From an uncultured Bacteroidota bacterium (GTDB lineage Bacteria > Bacteroidota > Bacteroidia > Bacteroidales > P3): a DNA stretch of 64,000 nt. Location of the stretch: assembly GCA_902800395.1 (NCBI GenBank), contig CADCEC010000004.1:300443-364442 (forward strand), read 5' to 3'. Shown one piece after another: positions 26,583 through 35,031 of the stretch (the first letter of the stretch is position 1; each line of letters begins with the position of its first letter). Below the pieces are notes generated by a model, which saw only the letters and a program-made list of their open reading frames with translations, was not told the DNA's origin and did no database searches. A program made the translations under genes and the position numbers.

Positions 26583-27698
26583 ATGAATAAAGGTAACGAA
26601 CTGAAGCCCAGAATCGGCTTCTTCGGTCGTCGCAATGTGGGTAAAAGTACGATGATTAACTGGCTGACGGGTCAGCAGATAGCCATCGTGAACGACACCG
26701 CTGGCACTACCACCGATCCTGTGCGGAAAAGCATGGAGATTGGGGGCATCGGGCCTGTGGTGCTGATTGACACCGCTGGTATCGACGACGAAGGCGACCT
26801 GGGCAAGATGCGTGTGGAGAAAAGCATGGCTGTGCTGGCCGAGGTGGATTTGGCGCTGCTGCTGTACACCGAATGGGGTGAGCCCGAGGAACGGGTGGAG
26901 CACTGGTGCAGGGAGCACGGAACGCCGATGCTGAAGGTGCAGACGAAAGGTGAGACTATCGACAAGGGACAACTGATTGAAGAGATAAAGAAGGCGCTGC
27001 CAGAGAGTGCCTACCGCGGGCGGTCGCTGCTGGGCGATGTCGTCTCTCGGGGAGATACCGTGGTACTGGTGACGCCTATCGACTCATCGGCTCCCGAAGG
27101 ACGCATGATTCTGCCGCAGGTGCAGGTGCTACGCGACTTGATGGATATCCATGCGCAAGCATTTTTCTGCCAGCCGGAGGAGTTGACGTCGACACTGGCG
27201 GCTTTGAAAGAGGCTCCGCAGTTGGTAGTTACCGACAGCCAGGCGTTTCGCAAGGTGGCAGAGATTGTTCCAGACGAAGTACCGCTGACCTCGTTTAGTG
27301 TGGTGCTGGCCAGACAGAAAGGCCTTTTTGCAGAGTATCTGGAGGGAACGAAGAAGATAAGAAACCTGAAGGATGGCGATCAGGTGTTGCTATTGGAGAG
27401 CTGCACGCACAACGTGACCTGCGAGGACATCGGTCGTGTGAAACTGCCCATGCTGTTGAAGAAAGCTACAGGTAAAGATTTAGTATGTGAGGTCATTGGC
27501 GGTCAGTCACCGTTGCCTAGGGATTTGTCGCGGTATGCGTTGGTGATTCAGTGTGGTGGCTGCGTCATTACTGCCCAGCAGGTGAAAGCTCGGTTGCTTC
27601 CTGCCCTCGATGCCGGCGTACCAGTGAGCAACTACGGCCTAGCCCTCGCTTGGTGCAACGGTATATTTGAACGTGCAACAAAGATTTTTCAACAATGA
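26583..27698 (+). CDS. hydF: [FeFe]-hydrogenase H-cluster maturation GTPase HydF
   Basis: 371 residues from the ATG at 26583; a longer upstream frame would read through the promoter. The N-terminal GTPase has GRRNVGKST (P-loop, about 13-21), DTAGTTTDPV (switch I) and DTAG (switch II). The C-terminal cluster domain has C274-T-H276 and, 46 residues later, Q323-C324-G-G-C327. The family motif is CxH...HCxxC; here Gln replaces the second His. HydF is the scaffold that delivers the 2Fe subcluster to HydA. HydE and HydG are not in the window. Downstream, folA overlaps by 4 bases. Confidence 0.93.
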   Translation: MNKGNELKPRIGFFGRRNVGKSTMINWLTGQQIAIVNDTAGTTTDPVRKSMEIGGIGPVVLIDTAGIDDEGDLGKMRVEKSMAVLAEVDLALLLYTEWGEPEERVEHWCREHGTPMLKVQTKGETIDKGQLIEEIKKALPESAYRGRSLLGDVVSRGDTVVLVTPIDSSAPEGRMILPQVQVLRDLMDIHAQAFFCQPEELTSTLAALKEAPQLVVTDSQAFRKVAEIVPDEVPLTSFSVVLARQKGLFAEYLEGTKKIRNLKDGDQVLLLESCTHNVTCEDIGRVKLPMLLKKATGKDLVCEVIGGQSPLPRDLSRYALVIQCGGCVITAQQVKARLLPALDAGVPVSNYGLALAWCNGIFERATKIFQQ

Positions 27699-28216
27699 TA
27701 GAAATCAATAAAAAATCGAACCTGAGTATTATCGTGGCGATGGCGGAGAACCGCGCCATAGGCAAGGACAACGACCTGCTGTGGCACCTCAGCAGCGACC
27801 TCAAGCGCTTCAAAAAACTCACCACAGGCCACCCCGTCGTGATGGGTCGTCGCACATGGGAGAGCCTACCTAAGCGCCCCCTCCCTGGCAGACGCAATAT
27901 CGTACTCACGCAGAATCCAGATTATGTGGCAGAAGGAGCTGAGGTGGTGCATAGTGTGAACGACCTCTTCACGGTGTTGAAAGACTGCGACGACGAAGTG
28001 TTCATCATGGGTGGCGCTGCCATCTATATGTTATTGCTCCCATTTACGAACAGGCTGTATGTTACTCGGGTGTACCGCGATTTTGATGGCGATGTATTTT
28101 TCCCGAACATCGACATGTCGGAGTTCAATCTGGTCAGTCTGAGCGACCCGATGTTCGACGAGGAGAGCGGTTTGGATTACGCCTACGAAGAATACGATAG
28201 AAAGTTTAAAATATGA
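27695..28216 (+). CDS. folA: Dihydrofolate reductase
   Basis: 173 residues. LSIIVAMAENRAIGKDNDLLWHLSSDLKRFK (read in parts) contains the conserved W and the active-site Asp/Glu region. VVMGRRTWESLP and IMGGAAIYMLLLP are NADPH- and folate-binding signatures. It reduces dihydrofolate for thymidylate and one-carbon metabolism. It overlaps hydF and cinA by 4 bases each (ATGA junctions), indicating a tightly coupled operon. Confidence 0.95.
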   Translation: MIEINKKSNLSIIVAMAENRAIGKDNDLLWHLSSDLKRFKKLTTGHPVVMGRRTWESLPKRPLPGRRNIVLTQNPDYVAEGAEVVHSVNDLFTVLKDCDDEVFIMGGAAIYMLLLPFTNRLYVTRVYRDFDGDVFFPNIDMSEFNLVSLSDPMFDEESGLDYAYEEYDRKFKI

Positions 28217-29466
28217 ACGTTACGATAATAAATATTGGTGACGAGTTGCTCATAGGACAGGTGGTGAACACTAACGCCTCGACGATGTCGCAATTGCTCA
28301 CAGGTGTGGGCATGGAGGTTCGCAAGACGATGGTTGTGGGCGACGTGCGTCAGGATATCTGGGACGCCGTCGACGAGGCGATGCACGAGAGCGACGTGGT
28401 GTTGGTCACCGGAGGTCTCGGCCCTACGAAGGACGATATCACCAAGAAGTTACTCTGCGAGTATTTCGACAGTGAGTTGATAGAGAATAAGATGGCGCTA
28501 GAAAACGTGGAGCGCATATTTAAGAGCCGCGGCTACGAGGTGACGCCCGTCAACCGTGCTCAAGCGCTGGTGCCTAAATGCTGCGAAGTGCTAAACAACG
28601 ACCTAGGGACCGCGCCGTGCATGTGGTTCTCCCACGAAGGCAGAGTACTGGTATCGCTCCCCGGCGTGCCTTTCGAAATGGAATGGCTGATGCGTAATCG
28701 CGTCATCCCTAAACTTCAGGAGACCTTCTATACTGACATCATTCTCACCAAGAACATTCTCGTGCAAGGCATCGGCGAATCATTCCTGAGCGATTTGATA
28801 GAGCCGTGGGAACTCTCGCTGCCAGAGAATGTCAAGCTGGCATACCTGCCGGTGGCAGGCTTGACCAAGCTGCGTCTGACGGCTAGATTTTCTAGAAGTT
28901 CTAGTAAATCTAGTGATAATAGTATCTCTAATCTTTTGCCCGGTCTTTATGAGCTGGCCGGCAAATACATCGTCGGCGAGGACTGTGAGACCCTCGACGA
29001 ATTGGTCCACAAGACGCTCGTCGAGCGTGGCCTTACGTTGGCCACTGCCGAAAGCTGCACTGGCGGCAATATCGCCCGTCTGCTGACGGCTCAAGCCGGC
29101 GCCTCGGCTTACTTCAAGGGCGGCGTGGTGGCCTACAGCAACGAGGTGAAGGAGAGTGTCCTGGGAGTGAAGCACGAGACGTTGGAAGCCCACGGTGCCG
29201 TGAGCGAGGAGACGGTGCGTGAGATGGTGGAGGGTGTCCGCACGCGCCTCGGTGCCGACCTTGCCATTGCCACCACCGGCATCGCAGGTCCCGACGGCGG
29301 CACACCAGAGAAACCTGTGGGCACGGTGTGGATTGCCGTGGCCGACGCCACGCATACAGAGGCAAAACTGCTGCAGTTCGGAGCGAACAGAAGGCAGCAG
29401 AACATCGACCGTTCGACCAACCAAGCTTTTGCAATGCTAATACGTCTGATATGTCAAAAGGTTTGA
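28213..29466 (+). CDS. cinA: CinA family (competence/damage-inducible, NMN deamidase domain)
   Basis: 417 residues. The N-terminal molybdopterin-binding-like domain (GDELLIGQVVNTNAS; VTGGLGPTKDDITKK) is followed by a C-terminal PncC nicotinamide-nucleotide amidase domain (ATAESCTGGNIARLLT; AITTGIAGPDGG type). The region between the domains (about residues 223-239) is encoded by a 9-nt CTAG-containing array and reads ARFSRSSSKSSDNSI. The gene overlaps folA by 4 bases and the DUF486 gene by 16 bases. Confidence 0.92.
   Translation: MNVTIINIGDELLIGQVVNTNASTMSQLLTGVGMEVRKTMVVGDVRQDIWDAVDEAMHESDVVLVTGGLGPTKDDITKKLLCEYFDSELIENKMALENVERIFKSRGYEVTPVNRAQALVPKCCEVLNNDLGTAPCMWFSHEGRVLVSLPGVPFEMEWLMRNRVIPKLQETFYTDIILTKNILVQGIGESFLSDLIEPWELSLPENVKLAYLPVAGLTKLRLTARFSRSSSKSSDNSISNLLPGLYELAGKYIVGEDCETLDELVHKTLVERGLTLATAESCTGGNIARLLTAQAGASAYFKGGVVAYSNEVKESVLGVKHETLEAHGAVSEETVREMVEGVRTRLGADLAIATTGIAGPDGGTPEKPVGTVWIAVADATHTEAKLLQFGANRRQQNIDRSTNQAFAMLIRLICQKV
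28882..28926. repeat. 9-nt phrase array (TCTAGTnnn x 5) in cinA
   Basis: GCTAGATTT, TCTAGAAGT, TCTAGTAAA, TCTAGTGAT, AATAGTATC. Encodes a Ser-rich loop between the CinA domains. It shares the CTAG core with the arrays at 30442 and 54289. Confidence 0.85.
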
Positions 29467-29825
29467 TTACAATACTTTTGCTCGTTGTGAGCAACGTCTT
29501 CATGACCTTTGCCTGGTATGGCAACCTAAAGCTCACTGAGCTGAAGATAAACACCGATTGGCCGTTGATTCTCATTATCGTCACCTCATGGGGCCTGGCA
29601 TTGTTCGAGTACGCCTTTATGATTCCTGCCAACCGCATCGGCAGTCAAATCAACGGAGGTCCCTTCTCACTGATGGAGCTGAAAATCATACAGGAATGTG
29701 TGTCACTGCTAGTCTTTACCATCATCGTGGCTACTGTTTTTAAGGGTGAGCCCATCCGATGGAACCATATCGTCAGTTTTGGCTGCATTGTGCTGGCCGT
29801 CTTCTTTGCGTTCCTAAAACGGTGA
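29451..29825 (+). CDS. Small DMT-family membrane protein (DUF486)
   Basis: 124 residues from the ATG at 29451; an upstream in-frame start would overlap cinA extensively and gives a charged, non-membrane leader. Four predicted membrane helices. The family-typical FMTFAWYGNLK, SWGLALFEYAFMIPANRIG and GGPFSLMELKIIQE segments identify DUF486. Transported substrate is unknown. The start overlaps cinA by 16 bases. Confidence 0.85.
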   Translation: MSKGLITILLLVVSNVFMTFAWYGNLKLTELKINTDWPLILIIVTSWGLALFEYAFMIPANRIGSQINGGPFSLMELKIIQECVSLLVFTIIVATVFKGEPIRWNHIVSFGCIVLAVFFAFLKR

Positions 29826-29829
29826 TATT

Positions 29830-31851
29830 ATGAAGCGTTTACTTCGGATTCTGATGGTGCTGCTGCTGGCATCTTGCGGCACTAAACCCGACCGTGTGGA
29901 ACTCACCGACTGGCAGTTTAGGTACAACGGGCAGTGGTATTCGGCCACGGTGCCGAGTTTTATCCATACAGACCTGATGGCCAACGGGCTTATTCCCGAC
30001 CCCTTTTACGGAACCAATGAGGACTTAGTGCGATGGGTTGCGGACAGCACCTGGGTATACCATACCACCATCTCAGGGAGTGATTTGCCCGAAGGCCCCC
30101 TTTATCTCGTCATGGAAGGGCTGGCGGGGAATGCATTGGTGCTTTGGGTGGCTTATTTTGGCGACGGCGACCCGGATACCGGCACCGAAACGGTGGACAA
30201 TATGTTCACCGAGAATGTATTCGAAATCTCGAATGGCACCCTCCAATACGACAGCATCATGATAGAAGTGTTTTTTGAACCTCTCGCTGATTCACTTCTC
30301 GAGGGCTACTATGGCATAGTCTTGCCTGACCGCCGTGCCTTTACCCGAGTGGCCCCTTACCAGCAGGGTTGGGACTGGGGTCCGAAGTTTCCCACCTGCG
30401 GCATCTGGAAGCCGGTGTATATCACATCTGGCAAACCTCGTACAAGAGCCACTAGTACAACTAGTACTCCTAGAGTGGAACTGCGTCAGGAGCGAGATTC
30501 CATCGGCCAAAGTTTCACCTTCTACCGCGACGGCAAGCCTCTCTTCGTCAAAGGCGCCAACTGGATTCCCGTCCATTCGTTCCCAGTGCTCGACAGTGCA
30601 AATAAGGCCCGCTACCGACACTTGCTTTGTTCCGCCAAGGAGGCGGGCTTCAATATGTTGCGCGTCTGGGGCGGCGGCATTTACGAGCACGACTACTTTT
30701 TTGACCTCTGCGACTCGCTGGACCTAATGGTTTGGATGGACTTCAATTTCTCCACCATGCTCTATCCGGACAGCCCCGAGATGCTGGAGAGCATTAAAAA
30801 AGAGGCCGAACAAAATATCAGAAGAGTCGCTAAGCATCCTTGTGTCGTCCTCTGGTGTGGCAACAATGAGGTGAAGAACGGATGGGAAGACTGGGGGTGG
30901 CAGGATATCTACCACTGGACACCTGAGCAGCGCGAACGTTTGCAGCACGGTATCGACACCCTCTTTGGCGAGAATGGAATTCTCGCAAGTGCCGTGAAGA
31001 AGTTTGACCCGCTACATCGTCCCTACATCACTACTTCGCCGCTCTACGGCTGGGGTCACCCCGAGTGCGTCACCCACGGCGATAGTCACTACTGGGGCGT
31101 TTGGTGGGGCGAGGAACCCTTCGAGAAGTATGCCGAGAAAACGGGGCGCTTCATGTCCGAGTATGGTTTTCAGAGCTATCCTATGATTACTACCATCCGT
31201 CGTTTTTGTCCTGAGGACCAGCTCTATATCGACTCGCCGACGATGCGTAGCCACCAGAAGCACGGCCGTGGCCGCGAGATTATCGACAAGGCCATGATGC
31301 AATACTATGGCTTCGACAGCAAGACGTTAAACCTCGAGGATTACGCCTATGTCTCCCAGCTGCTACAGGCCTGGGGCACAGGCTATGGCATCTTCCAGCA
31401 CATCAAGCAGCAGCCTCACTGCATGGGCACCCTCTACTGGCAGCTCAACGACTGCTGGCCTGTGGCCTCGTGGTCGTCGATAGACTACTACGGAAACTGG
31501 AAAGCCCTGCACTACCGGGCTCAATCCCTTTTCGCCGACAATGTCGACTTAAATAAATGGGAACAATATTATAAAGTATATCCCAAGGACCGCACCTATC
31601 CCGACCCTCGCTACACTGTCAGTGTGGACGGTAGTTCGGCCGCACTCAAGGTAAATATCACCGCTCAGACCGACCTCTACGACCTTTATATAGACACTGA
31701 CCCCCATATCGACGGCCATTTTAGTCAGAATTTCTTCGACCTCAAGGCAGGGGAGACTGTAATTACATTTTTTTACCCTGCTGATTCGCAAGCGGATGTC
31801 AGCAGGGTAAAAATCAAAGTGAAAACCCTCAATGAGGTAATGCGTCGTTAA
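29830..31851 (+). CDS. GH2 beta-mannosidase-like lipoprotein lacking the Ig-like domain
   Basis: 673 residues, against about 850 for Bacteroidetes GH2 beta-mannosidases. The lipobox LASC is at about residue 16. The N-terminal jelly-roll (about 20-200) ends in QQGWDWGPKFPTCGIWKPVYI. A 12-residue linker from a CTAG array (205-216) then leads straight into RQERDSIGQSFTFYRDGKPL and FVKGANWIP, the last strands before the catalytic barrel, so roughly 100 residues of the Ig-like domain are absent. Catalytic residues are present: acid/base E347 in WCGNNE, nucleophile E444 in MSEYG. The C-terminal domains are also short. Function as an active mannosidase is uncertain. Confidence 0.85.
   Translation: MKRLLRILMVLLLASCGTKPDRVELTDWQFRYNGQWYSATVPSFIHTDLMANGLIPDPFYGTNEDLVRWVADSTWVYHTTISGSDLPEGPLYLVMEGLAGNALVLWVAYFGDGDPDTGTETVDNMFTENVFEISNGTLQYDSIMIEVFFEPLADSLLEGYYGIVLPDRRAFTRVAPYQQGWDWGPKFPTCGIWKPVYITSGKPRTRATSTTSTPRVELRQERDSIGQSFTFYRDGKPLFVKGANWIPVHSFPVLDSANKARYRHLLCSAKEAGFNMLRVWGGGIYEHDYFFDLCDSLDLMVWMDFNFSTMLYPDSPEMLESIKKEAEQNIRRVAKHPCVVLWCGNNEVKNGWEDWGWQDIYHWTPEQRERLQHGIDTLFGENGILASAVKKFDPLHRPYITTSPLYGWGHPECVTHGDSHYWGVWWGEEPFEKYAEKTGRFMSEYGFQSYPMITTIRRFCPEDQLYIDSPTMRSHQKHGRGREIIDKAMMQYYGFDSKTLNLEDYAYVSQLLQAWGTGYGIFQHIKQQPHCMGTLYWQLNDCWPVASWSSIDYYGNWKALHYRAQSLFADNVDLNKWEQYYKVYPKDRTYPDPRYTVSVDGSSAALKVNITAQTDLYDLYIDTDPHIDGHFSQNFFDLKAGETVITFFYPADSQADVSRVKIKVKTLNEVMRR
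30442..30477. repeat. 9-nt phrase array (ACTAGTACn) at the GH2 domain junction
   Basis: ACAAGAGCC, ACTAGTACA, ACTAGTACT, CCTAGAGTG encode TRATSTTSTPRV exactly where the Ig-like domain is missing. Confidence 0.85.
31770..31813. other. 15-bp perfect inverted repeat inside the 3' end of the GH2 gene
   Basis: TTTTTACCCTGCTGA (31770-31784) pairs with TCAGCAGGGTAAAAA (31799-31813) over a 14-base loop. It lies 38 bases before the GH2 stop, between convergent genes, and may act as a bidirectional terminator that reaches into coding sequence. Confidence 0.7.
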
Positions 31852-31854
31852 CGA

Positions 31855-32319
31855 CTAGCGGTCACGGGGCATCTCATATTCCACTGGGTAGGTGCAGACA
31901 GCACGGAAACGCATGGTCTTCAAAGTAACGGGGTCCGTGAGGTATTCGCCGCAGTCGGTAATAATGAATGAAATAACCCCTTTCTCGAAATCGAAGCGAA
32001 CCTCTAGCGGCCGCACATAAGTGTTTCCTGCATTATCGAAGAAGGTGACGGGATAGACATACGGCAGCGGCACCTGACGGGTACCCTCGTACAGATAGGC
32101 ACTGATGTTCCCGCATTTCAGCACGTAGTCGGTAATCACGTCCCATTGTAGGGAGCACACAAGGTCGTCGGTTTGTTGGTCGACAACCCACTGGTCGTTG
32201 GTTACCGTGAACTCGGTCCACACCGTGTTAACGCTCTCGATAAATCTATCCTTTTCGCACGAGGTAGAGAATAATCCCATCGTCAGTGCCGCCAGGACAG
32301 GTAAGATGAACTTTTTCAT
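31855..32319 (-). CDS. Uncharacterised lipoprotein
   Basis: 154 residues from the ATG at 32319; an in-frame start 48 bases upstream would overlap the promoter and lacks a signal. The signal peptide ends in STSC (Cys about residue 20), then EKDRFIES. The body is beta-rich and shows no motif I recognise. It converges on the GH2 gene with 3 bases between the stops. Confidence 0.65.
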   Translation of the reverse strand: MKKFILPVLAALTMGLFSTSCEKDRFIESVNTVWTEFTVTNDQWVVDQQTDDLVCSLQWDVITDYVLKCGNISAYLYEGTRQVPLPYVYPVTFFDNAGNTYVRPLEVRFDFEKGVISFIITDCGEYLTDPVTLKTMRFRAVCTYPVEYEMPRDR

Positions 32320-32355
32320 GATTCTCTTTTTTGTTTTTTGTTTGTCTTTTCGAGT

Positions 32356-32364
32356 GCAAAAATA
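32356..32364 (-). promoter_or_regulatory. -7 box for the 31855-32319 lipoprotein
   Basis: GCAAAAATA (minus-strand TATTTTTGC), 37 bases before the start codon. Confidence 0.72.
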
Positions 32365-32544
32365 CACTTTTTTTCGTTAGGAAAAACCCCGACAGGGGAA
32401 ATAATTTTCCCGATGAATCCTTTCTCCTTGTTTTTCAAATAGTAAATAATTGAAAAAAAATTTCTCTTTCAACGTAACATTTTCAATTTTTCTACGTTAC
32501 TAGTTTATATTTTTAAGCCGATAACGATAACTAAAAGGTGACGT

Positions 32545-33405
32545 ATGAGACAACTGAAGATTACACATTCGATTACCAACCGCGACATTAAGTCGCTGGA
32601 CAAATACCTGCAAGACATCTGCAGCGAGGAGTTGCTGACACCTGAACAGGAGGTGCAGTTGGCACAGCGCATCAAGCAGGGCGATCAGGCAGCACTCGAA
32701 CGCCTCACCAAGGCGAACCTCCGCTTCGTCGTCTCTGTGGCTAAGCAGTATCAGAATCAGGGTCTTTCGTTGCCAGACCTCATCAACGAAGGTAACGTTG
32801 GTCTTATCAAGGCTGCCAAGCGTTTCGACGAGACCCGCGGCTTCAAGTTCATCTCCTACGCCGTTTGGTGGATTCGTCAGAGCATCCTCCAAGCTATCGC
32901 TGAAAACAGCCGCATCGTCCGTCTCCCCTCCAACCAGCTCGGCGCCCTCAACAAACTCAAGAAGGAAATCTCCAAACTTGAGCAGCAACTCGAGCGTCCG
33001 CCATCAGAGGAGGAACTGGCTGAATTGCTTGATATCCCTGAAGATAAGATTAAGGCCATTATGGGTATCAGCGGGCGCCATGTCTCCATCGACGCACCTC
33101 TGGCCAGCGATGAGGACGTCAACTTCGTCGATGTGTTGCCCAACGAGGACACACCTCCGACTGACTCGAAGCTGATGCAGGAGTCTCTTTCCCAAGAGAT
33201 TGAGCGTAGCCTCTCCACCCTCACCGAGTACGAGCGCGAGGTCATCAAGATGTACTTCGGCATTGGATTGCCTCACCCTTTGAGCCTCGACGAAATCGCT
33301 ATGAAGTTCAACCTCACCCGTGAGCGTGTGCGCCAAATCAAGGAAAAAGGTATCAAACGCCTGAAGACCAGCAGTAAAAGCAAGCATCTTAAGGCATACT
33401 TGTAA
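32545..33405 (+). CDS. rpoD: Primary sigma-70 factor (RpoD/SigA, Bacteroidetes type)
   Basis: 286 residues, lacking region 1.1 as in Bacteroidetes. Region 1.2/2: [20 protein letters not shown]. Regions 2.3/2.4: [17 protein letters not shown]. Region 3: [19 protein letters not shown]. Region 4.2 helix-turn-helix: [23 protein letters not shown]. It should recognise the TAnnTTTG promoters seen throughout the window. The 225-base upstream spacer is AT-rich; a TATATTTT at 32507 is only a partial -7 match. The stop shares one base with the rsmG start. Confidence 0.95.
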   Translation: MRQLKITHSITNRDIKSLDKYLQDICSEELLTPEQEVQLAQRIKQGDQAALERLTKANLRFVVSVAKQYQNQGLSLPDLINEGNVGLIKAAKRFDETRGFKFISYAVWWIRQSILQAIAENSRIVRLPSNQLGALNKLKKEISKLEQQLERPPSEEELAELLDIPEDKIKAIMGISGRHVSIDAPLASDEDVNFVDVLPNEDTPPTDSKLMQESLSQEIERSLSTLTEYEREVIKMYFGIGLPHPLSLDEIAMKFNLTRERVRQIKEKGIKRLKTSSKSKHLKAYL

Positions 33406-34058
33406 TGGACATTATCCTAAAATACTTTCCCAATCTTACAGAGCGGCAGCGTGAGCAGTTTGCCGCTCTGTTGCCTTTGTATGAGGAGTGGAATGCTCAA
33501 ATCAACGTCATCTCGCGCAAGGACATGGAGCATTTCTACGAGCACCATGTGCTCCACTCGCTGGCCATCGCCAAAGTGATGCCTTTCGCGCCGATGACCG
33601 AGGTGCTCGACGTGGGCACCGGTGGAGGTTTCCCAGGTGTGCCGCTGGCCGTGATGTTTCCCGATGCCCGCTTTACCCTTATCGACTCCATTGGGAAAAA
33701 AATCAAGGTGGTGTCCGATGTCATCGACCGTCTTGGACTCACCAACACCAAAGCCTTGCAAATACGGGCTGAGGACTTGGGGACCGAACACGACCGACAG
33801 GGAGTGAACTGTCCCCCAGAATACGACTTCGTTGTCTCCCGTGCCGTCACCACCCTCGGCGAGTTTGTTCCTTGGGTGAAAAAGAAAATCTCTAAATCAC
33901 AGTATAATACCCTCCGAAACGGCATCCTCTACCTTAAGGGTGGCGACCTTACCAACGAACTCTTCCCCTTCCGCCACAAGGTGAAGACCTGGGACATCAG
34001 CCAGTGGTTCGATGAGGAGTTCTTTGAGACCAAGAAGGTTATCTATCTGCCACTGTAG
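33405..34058 (+). CDS. rsmG: 16S rRNA (guanine527-N7)-methyltransferase RsmG
   Basis: 217 residues. The SAM-binding loop DVGTGGGFPGVPLAVMFP (about residues 67-84) and the N-terminal QFAALLPLYEEWNAQINVISRKD (in parts) are typical of GidB/RsmG, which makes m7G527. Its ATG shares one base with the rpoD stop codon. Confidence 0.95.
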   Translation: MDIILKYFPNLTERQREQFAALLPLYEEWNAQINVISRKDMEHFYEHHVLHSLAIAKVMPFAPMTEVLDVGTGGGFPGVPLAVMFPDARFTLIDSIGKKIKVVSDVIDRLGLTNTKALQIRAEDLGTEHDRQGVNCPPEYDFVVSRAVTTLGEFVPWVKKKISKSQYNTLRNGILYLKGGDLTNELFPFRHKVKTWDISQWFDEEFFETKKVIYLPL

Positions 34059-34067
34059 CAATATAGT

Positions 34068-34123
34068 TTAACCATTGTTTAACCATCAAAAATGGTAGAA
34101 CAATGGTTAAACAATGGTTAAAC
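34068..34123. terminator. 20-bp perfect inverted repeat built from 11-nt units, between rsmG and folD
   Basis: The arm 34068-34087 (two TTTAACCAT units) is perfectly complementary to 34104-34123, with a 16-base loop that holds a further ATGGT. The repeating unit is CAATGGTTAAA. It lies between convergent genes, so a bidirectional transcription stop is likely, though there is no T-run beyond the stem. Confidence 0.8.
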
Positions 34124-34137
34124 AGAAGTCGAAGTAA

Positions 34138-35019
34138 TTAATTGTGAGCTTCGTGGCGCTTGTAGGCGGCCATAGTGTTCTGGAGGAGGGAGACGATGGT
34201 GAGGGGACCTACTCCGCCAGGTACGGGTGTCACCCAGCTGCATTTGGTATCCACCTCGTCGTGCTTCACATCGCCAATGATGCGGTAGCCACTCTTCTTT
34301 GTGGCGTCTGGAATGCGGTGGATTCCCACGTCGACCACCACAGCGCCATCCTTCACCATGTCGGCAGTGACAAATTCGGGCTTACCGATAGCCACCACTA
34401 GAATGTCGGCCTGCAGGCAGATCTCTTTGAGGTTCTGAGTTTTACTGTGGCATATGGTAACGGTGCAATCGAATCCTTTGCGACTCAGTAGGTTGGCGGC
34501 GGGAGTGCCGACGATATTACTACGACCCAGCACCACGCAATGCTTGCCAGTGGTCTCGATGCCATAGCGTTTCAGCAACGTGCAGATACCCATAGGAGTA
34601 GCGGGTACAAAACATTCTTCTCCAAGAACCATTCGACCGATGTTCACTGGGGTGAATCCGTCGACATCCTTGTTGGGGGAGATGGCATTGATGATATTTT
34701 GCTCGTTGATATGTTTGGGCAGCGGCAGCTGCACGATAAAACCGTCGATGTCAGGGTCGTTGTTGAGGAACGCTATCGTTTCCAGTAGCTGGGCTTCGGT
34801 GGTCTTTTCGCTCATGCGATAGACGCTGGAGGTGTAGCCCACCTCGTGGGAGGATTTCTCTTTGTTGGCGACGTAAGTCATGCTGGCTCCGTCTTCGCCT
34901 ACAATTACAGCGGCCAAATGGGGAGCACGGTGACCCTGTGCAGTCAGGTTGCGCACCTCGTTGGCTATCTCGTCTTTGATTTGCAAGGCCATGGCCTTGC
35001 CGTCCAATACCTGTTGCAT
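34138..35019 (-). CDS. folD: Bifunctional methylenetetrahydrofolate dehydrogenase/cyclohydrolase
   Basis: 293 residues. The active-site region [14 protein letters not shown] with the catalytic Lys, [16 protein letters not shown] (family signature) and [14 protein letters not shown] plus PGGVGPLTI at the NADP site are present. It interconverts methylene-, methenyl- and formyl-tetrahydrofolate. It lies 12 bases downstream of ffh on the same strand. Confidence 0.95.
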   Translation of the reverse strand: MQQVLDGKAMALQIKDEIANEVRNLTAQGHRAPHLAAVIVGEDGASMTYVANKEKSSHEVGYTSSVYRMSEKTTEAQLLETIAFLNNDPDIDGFIVQLPLPKHINEQNIINAISPNKDVDGFTPVNIGRMVLGEECFVPATPMGICTLLKRYGIETTGKHCVVLGRSNIVGTPAANLLSRKGFDCTVTICHSKTQNLKEICLQADILVVAIGKPEFVTADMVKDGAVVVDVGIHRIPDATKKSGYRIIGDVKHDEVDTKCSWVTPVPGGVGPLTIVSLLQNTMAAYKRHEAHN

Positions 35020-35031
35020 ATGTTGTGTTGT

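Noticed and set aside
26583-27698. Der/EngA or TrmE GTPase
   Set aside because: Only one G domain is present, and the C-terminal CxH...CxxC cluster domain is specific to HydF.
34068-34123. Insertion-sequence or attachment-site ends
   Set aside because: No transposase, integrase or target duplication is present. The arms are dimers of an 11-nt phrase, like the other arrays.
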